Assembly (NCBI GenBank): GCA_025929585.1
Contig: JAICPY010000024.1
Location: 1-48,551 of the forward strand
From: Steroidobacter sp.
GTDB lineage: Bacteria; Pseudomonadota; Gammaproteobacteria; Steroidobacterales; Steroidobacteraceae
Direction of reading: 5' to 3'
DNA length: 48,551 nucleotides
Shown here: piece after piece, positions 45,446 to 48,551 of the stretch
Numbering within the stretch: position 1 is the first letter of the stretch
Layout: every line of letters starts with the position of its first letter
Position numbers and translations under genes: made by a program
Notes under the pieces: model-generated
Seen by the model: only the letters and a program-made list of their open reading frames with translations
The model's database searches: none
What the model was told of the DNA's origin: nothing

Positions 45446-45508
45446 CGGATCAGTGTACCAGGGCTCTTCGTGAGCGCCGGCTGCCTGCGCAAATCGCGCA
45501 CAAGCAAA

Positions 45509-45533
45509 CGGCGCCCGACATTATCGGACGCCG
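45509..45533 (-). terminator. Hairpin upstream of the SUI1 gene (minus strand)
   Basis: CGGCGCCCGA (45509-45518) and TCGGACGCCG (45524-45533) form a 10-bp stem with one mismatch and a 5-nt loop. On the minus strand it is followed by TTTG. It is a possible second terminator behind the one at 45552-45575. Confidence 0.5.
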
Positions 45534-45551
45534 CTTCAGTCTAGTCTGCTT

Positions 45552-45575
45552 AAAAGCGTTAACTCAGGTTAACGC
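45552..45575 (-). terminator. Rho-independent terminator after the 76-residue gene (minus strand)
   Basis: GCGTTAAC (45556-45563) and GTTAACGC (45568-45575) form a perfect 8-bp stem with a 4-nt loop. On the minus strand it is followed by TTTTA. It ends the gene at 45610-45840. Confidence 0.75.
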
Positions 45576-45609
45576 ACGAGATTCGGCCAGCGTGGATCAG
45601 CAGCACCGA

Positions 45610-45840
45610 TCAACTCGATTTGGACGAATCGCGAATTTCTTGCGGGTCGTGTTCCTTTGCCCGCTCCTTCGCCTTGTTCTCGGCGCTGCGAATTTCCTGC
45701 TCTTCTTCGCTGCTGACATCGCCTGCGTGCTGGATTTCTTCCTGCCCGCGTTCGGATTGCACGAAATTGCGAGTCGCTTCGCGATAATTGCGATCGGCCG
45801 TCTTGTTGCCTTCGCCTTCGTTGCGCGGGGTCGTGCCCAT
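45610..45840 (-). CDS. Small hydrophilic conserved-type protein
   Basis: This 76-residue, highly charged protein without cysteine or membrane segment starts MGTTPRNEGEGNKTADRNYRE. The phrase NEGEGNKTADRNYREATRNFV is familiar to me from small proteins of unknown function in proteobacteria. GAGGAG lies before the ATG on the minus strand and a good terminator follows, which supports a real gene. I cannot assign a function; its composition suggests a disordered or stress-type protein. Confidence 0.75.
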   Translation of the reverse strand: MGTTPRNEGEGNKTADRNYREATRNFVQSERGQEEIQHAGDVSSEEEQEIRSAENKAKERAKEHDPQEIRDSSKSS

Positions 45841-45925
45841 GTGTTTGCTCCTCTCGTCAGTGACCCAACAGAACGCGTAGGCGCTGATCGGGTTCCAGGA
45901 TGCTCTAGGAGAGAGGCCGTTACGA

Positions 45926-46010
45926 TGAGTGGTTAGACGGAAGAAAGCGCAGCAGCGCCTCTGATCTAACCACTAACCGCGAACCCAACCGCCAACCGCT
46001 AACCGCTTCC
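45926..46010. repeat. Inverted heptamer array, GGTTAGC family, upstream of the 184-residue gene
   Basis: The right arm (45965-46010) has about six CTAACCG/CCAACCG units. The left arm (45926-45942) keeps only about two. The loop is about 22 bp with GCGC/GCGC. It belongs to the family of the solo arm at 28598-28626. Confidence 0.8.
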
Positions 46011-46034
46011 TCCCTGTGCGGTTATGCTGCGCGC

Positions 46035-46589
46035 ATGTACTGGATCCTCGCTGCTCTATTTCTGTTGGTGATGCTCGCCGTGCCGCGCTTGCGCCCTGTT
46101 GCGGTCATTGGTTGTGTGATTCTCGGAGGCATGCTGCTGTGGGGTGTGTTCGAGCGCGTGCGGGGAACCGATCCCGATAATCAGCCGGAAAGAGGGCGAC
46201 CGACGACGCCGGCGGCGATGTCACAAGCACTGCCGCCGGAGGATCTCGAGCTTGTCGGGCTGAGGTTGTCCGGTGGGGGCGCGCCGTTCAGGTTGACCGG
46301 GGAGGTGATGAACCGGTCTTCGAATCTCAGGCTCAAATCGTTCATGCTCGATATTAGGCGACGCGACTGCTACGAGGGTGCGCTGGATCCGAGCGGCTGC
46401 GTCGTGCTTTGGGGTGTGAGGCAGTGGATCGAGTTGGCCGTGCCGCCGCAGCAAACGCGAGAGTTTGCAATTTCGATTTGGGCGCGTGGCGATGCTCCGC
46501 GTGCCGTTGGCACACTTCGCGATGACTTCAAAGTTGTGACAGCGAGCGGCGAGCCGGGGACGAGCAGCGGCGCTGCCATCGAGCGATGA
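46035..46589 (+). CDS. Membrane-anchored protein with FxLYD-like domain
   Basis: The 184-residue protein has two hydrophobic segments (about 1-16 and 21-38). A periplasmic domain (about 72-165) contains LTGEVMNRSSNLRLKSFMLDI, resembling the G-x-V-x-N-x-S pattern of FxLYD-type beta-sandwich domains. Two cysteines (about 115 and 122) may form a disulfide. There is no clear Shine-Dalgarno. The function is unknown. A GC hairpin (46593-46615) follows the stop. Confidence 0.7.
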   Translation: MYWILAALFLLVMLAVPRLRPVAVIGCVILGGMLLWGVFERVRGTDPDNQPERGRPTTPAAMSQALPPEDLELVGLRLSGGGAPFRLTGEVMNRSSNLRLKSFMLDIRRRDCYEGALDPSGCVVLWGVRQWIELAVPPQQTREFAISIWARGDAPRAVGTLRDDFKVVTASGEPGTSSGAAIER

Positions 46590-46592
46590 TGA

Positions 46593-46615
46593 ATGCCGCT
46601 TGAGTTATGCGGCAT
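46593..46615 (+). other. Hairpin after the FxLYD-like gene
   Basis: ATGCCGC (46593-46599) and GCGGCAT (46609-46615) form a 7-bp stem with a 9-nt loop. No T tract follows, so termination is uncertain. Confidence 0.4.
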
Positions 46616-46638
46616 GTTGGCGGTGGACCGTTGACAGG
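46616..46638 (+). repeat. Remnant of a GTTGACG-family arm
   Basis: About three degenerate units (GTTGGCG, GTGGACC, GTTGACA) occur without a clear inverted partner; only weak traces (CAACTGCGAACGTC) appear about 35 bp later. It is probably a decayed array. Confidence 0.5.
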
Positions 46639-46775
46639 GAACGGGGCGCGCTTCTCTGACAGCTAATATCAACTGCGAACGTCTACTGTGTGCCATTCAT
46701 GATTAGAATCCATCACACATCCGCATGGCCATGATGGCGACGAAATTCCACTCACACCAGCCATAGAACTGCCCC

Positions 46776-47369
46776 GTGCACATAGCGCTACCGTATCTGA
46801 TTGCCGGCTGGTCTGGCTTCTTCGTTATGGCCGTCGAGTTGCTCGGCGGACGACTGCTCGCACCCACATTCGGCAGCAGCATTTACGTCTGGGGCGCGAT
46901 CATCACTGTGTTCATGCTCGCGTTGTCGCTCGGCTATTTGGCTGGCGGAAGATGGTCGACACAACACCCTAGTGTCCGCCGCTTGGGCGTATTGTTGATC
47001 GCCGCAGCCGCGACCGTGGCTCCCATCCTGTTTGCAGGAGAGTGGCTGCTCGAGTCGGTCGCGGTGCTCGTACCGGACCCGCGGTTTGGTTCCTTGCTTG
47101 CGGCCCTCGCCTTGTTCTTCGTGCCAACTTTCTTCTCTGGCATGGTCTCCCCTTATGCGGTGCGTTTGCTCGTGCGCGATCGTGCAACTTCGGGACGACA
47201 TGCAGGTCAATTGTATTTCGTTTCCACTTTCGGCAGTGCCGCTGGAACCTTGCTGACCTCGTTCTACCTTGTACTGCTAATGCAGGTGAATCATATTTTG
47301 CTGGCACTGATGAGCATCTCGGTGCTCTTGGGTGTGAGCGCATATGCAATGAGGGGTCCAGCTACGTGA
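46776..47369 (+). CDS. Six-TM membrane protein, N-terminal half of a fused MFS/spermidine-synthase type
   Basis: This 197-residue protein of about six membrane segments begins IALPYLIAGWSGFFVMAVELLGGRLLAP. I recognise that sequence as the membrane half of proteins annotated as fused MFS/spermidine synthase, which also have GxxSPYAVRLL and LYFVSTFGSAAGTL. Here it is a separate protein, and its TGA overlaps the GTG start of the spermidine-synthase-like gene. The start is GTG with no strong Shine-Dalgarno. Export or channelling of a small molecule has been suggested for such fusions but is not established. Confidence 0.85.
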   Translation: MHIALPYLIAGWSGFFVMAVELLGGRLLAPTFGSSIYVWGAIITVFMLALSLGYLAGGRWSTQHPSVRRLGVLLIAAAATVAPILFAGEWLLESVAVLVPDPRFGSLLAALALFFVPTFFSGMVSPYAVRLLVRDRATSGRHAGQLYFVSTFGSAAGTLLTSFYLVLLMQVNHILLALMSISVLLGVSAYAMRGPAT

Positions 47370-48295
47370 TTGCGATGCTTTCATTCCTCGAGCGCACATC
47401 TTGGCTTCGCAAGTCGCTACCACTTGCGTTGGTAGTTGGCCTGTTCTCGTGCGCAAGTCACGCGCAAAGCATGAAGCTCGTTCATTCCGAGAAGTCGCTG
47501 TATCGGGATGTGCTGGTCTATGAGAGAGCGGGCGAAAGATGTATGTGCTTTACGCGAAACTGCCGCATCGGCCGGCAGTCGTGCATGGACATCAAGAATC
47601 CTCTGCGCGTCGTGATGAACTATCCGCAGATGATGCTCGGTTCGCTGTTCGTCAAGCCGCAACCTCAATCGATCCTCGTCATCGGTTTAGGCGGAGGCAC
47701 GCTTCCGCAAGCGCTTACTCGCTTCGTGCCGAACGCGCGCATTGATGTGGTGGAAATCGATCCAGCGGTGATTCGGGTAGCAAAGCGCTATTTCGGCTTC
47801 GTCGAGCGCCCGAACGTCCGCGCGATCGCCATGGATGGGCGCGTCTATGTCAAGCAAGCGTTGCGCCAGCAACGGCGCTACGACCTGATTATGCTCGATG
47901 CTTTCGATCACGAGTACATTCCCGAGCACCTACTCACGAAGGAATTCTTGCAGGAGGTCGACAGCCTCCTTGCTCCCGGTGGCGTGCTGGCGGCAAACAC
48001 TTTTTCCTCCAGTCGCCTCTACGATCATGAATCGGTGACTTACGCCGCGGTCTTTGCCAGGTTCTATAACCTCAAACGCGACAATCGCATCATCATAGCC
48101 GTGAATGGCGAGCTGCCTTCCACAGCCACATTACGCGCCAATAGCCGTCGATTCGAATCGGGGTTTCGTCAATTCGGCATCGCGACATCTCGCCTTCTGC
48201 CGTTGTTTACAACCGAAGCGGACTGGAGCCGCGATGCTCGCGTATTGACGGATCAGTATTCACCGGCGAACTTGCTGAACCTAGGAAGCGAGTGA
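47366..48295 (+). CDS. Spermidine-synthase-like methyltransferase-fold protein with signal peptide
   Basis: The 309-residue protein has a predicted signal peptide (about 1-34, ending SHA-QS) and a Rossmann domain with LVIGLGGGTLPQAL, VVEIDPAVI (acidic E130/D132), MDGRVYV and LIMLDAFDHEYIP. It lacks the D-S-S-D-P motif of true spermidine synthases, so a real polyamine synthase activity is doubtful. Four cysteines (C59, C61, C66, C73) precede the Rossmann fold and could bind metal or form disulfides. GAGGGG 9 nt upstream supports the GTG at 47366; ATG 47375 is an alternative. Confidence 0.8.
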   Translation: MIAMLSFLERTSWLRKSLPLALVVGLFSCASHAQSMKLVHSEKSLYRDVLVYERAGERCMCFTRNCRIGRQSCMDIKNPLRVVMNYPQMMLGSLFVKPQPQSILVIGLGGGTLPQALTRFVPNARIDVVEIDPAVIRVAKRYFGFVERPNVRAIAMDGRVYVKQALRQQRRYDLIMLDAFDHEYIPEHLLTKEFLQEVDSLLAPGGVLAANTFSSSRLYDHESVTYAAVFARFYNLKRDNRIIIAVNGELPSTATLRANSRRFESGFRQFGIATSRLLPLFTTEADWSRDARVLTDQYSPANLLNLGSE

Positions 48296-48534
48296 GAATC
48301 GGGAATCGGGAATCGGGAATCGGGAATCGGGAATCGGGAATCGGGAATCGGGAATCGGGAATCGGGAATCGGGAATCGGAGAAGCAAGAGAAGCCTTGCA
48401 AAACTACTTGACGCTGGGTGGAGCGACGGAACCATCATCTCGCCGACTCCCGACTCCCGACTCCCGACTCCCGACTCCCGACTCCCGACTCCCGACTCCC
48501 GACTCCCGACTCCCGACTCCCGACTCCCGACTCC
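48296..48534. repeat. Long inverted heptamer array, GGGAATC / GACTCCC
   Basis: The left arm has 11 perfect GGGAATC units (48301-48377) plus a partial one. The right arm has 12 perfect GACTCCC units (48445-48528) plus a partial one. The loop is 67 bp and includes GCAAGAG...CCTTGC. Every left unit differs from the complement of every right unit at the same base (A versus G at position 5). It is the longest array in the window and starts directly after the stop of the preceding gene. Confidence 0.95.
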
Positions 48535-48551
48535 GTAAACCACAATGGCTA

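Noticed and set aside
47390-47460. Lipobox LFSC in the spermidine-synthase-like protein
   Set aside because: Phenylalanine at -2 is atypical and a normal signal-peptidase site (SHA-QS) lies a few residues later.
46776-48295. Frameshifted pseudogene of a fused MFS/spermidine synthase
   Set aside because: The second frame has its own ribosome binding site, a GTGA overlap and a signal peptide, so two separate genes are more likely than a recent frameshift.
351-48534. CRISPR arrays
   Set aside because: Units are 7-9 bp, directly contiguous, with no unique spacers, inverted in pairs, and there are no cas genes.
48207-48543. Minus-strand open frames with repeated VGSRESG or PDSRFPI
   Set aside because: They are translations of the GGGAATC/GACTCCC array, which has no stop in these frames, and show no protein-like composition or start signals.

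Overview
The window is ordinary chromosome from a Gram-negative, moderately GC-rich gammaproteobacterium. The evidence is lipid A genes (lpxD, lpxA, lpxB, fabZ), the BAM machinery (bamA, skp, rseP), DsbB, porin and TonB-dependent receptor genes, and the gene order rpsB-tsf-pyrH-frr-uppS-cdsA-dxr-rseP-bamA-skp-lpxD-fabZ-lpxA-lpxB-rnhB-dnaE. Placing dxr after cdsA matches Pseudomonas/Xanthomonas-like relatives rather than E. coli. A Nevskiales/Steroidobacterales-type organism is my guess from overall character, not something the sequence proves. No phage, transposase, CRISPR, tRNA or rRNA is visible.

Layout. (1) 301-11975 is a phosphate-starvation region: phoB-phoR, a surface-type lipoprotein with a TonB-dependent receptor, an S9 peptidase, a coiled-coil porin and a first phoU. 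PhoB-box-like sites (7-bp half-sites every 11 bp) precede phoB, the lipoprotein and the porin. (2) 12092-12607 is dsbB, convergent with dapE (12745-13899, minus). (3) 14122-19051 is pstS-pstC-pstA-pstB-phoU, again headed by a Pho box. (4) 19164-24751 on the minus strand is map-glnD-dapC-dapD; with dapE this looks like one lysine/peptidoglycan gene group now separated by the pst block. (5) 24890-44245 is the long plus-strand housekeeping run from rpsB to dnaE (translation, isoprenoid and phospholipid synthesis, outer-membrane assembly, lipid A, replication). (6) 44332-48295 holds yceI, a YciH/SUI1 protein, two small conserved-type proteins, and a membrane protein overlapping a spermidine-synthase-like protein.

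The most striking content is not a protein. Almost every intergenic gap of more than about 50 bp carries the same construction: a G-rich tandem array of about four short units (usually 7 bp), a loop of about 10-105 bp, then the inverted C-rich array. I count 16 paired elements and two solo arms, in about ten unit-sequence families (GTTGACG, GTGACGG, GGGGATA, GGTTAGC, GGACGGC, AGTCCGC, GGGAATC/GGGAGTC, GGGGGTA, an 8-mer GTGTAGAC and a 9-mer GTGATGAAA). The architecture is constant while the unit sequence changes from locus to locus. The arrays provide the stop codons of seven genes and lie directly before the start codons of six genes that lack a visible Shine-Dalgarno sequence. A separate 284-bp MITE-like foldback sits at the bamA start, and a triple palindromic repeat lies after phoR. 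These repeats are the best candidate here for an undescribed system; their mechanism and function are unknown.
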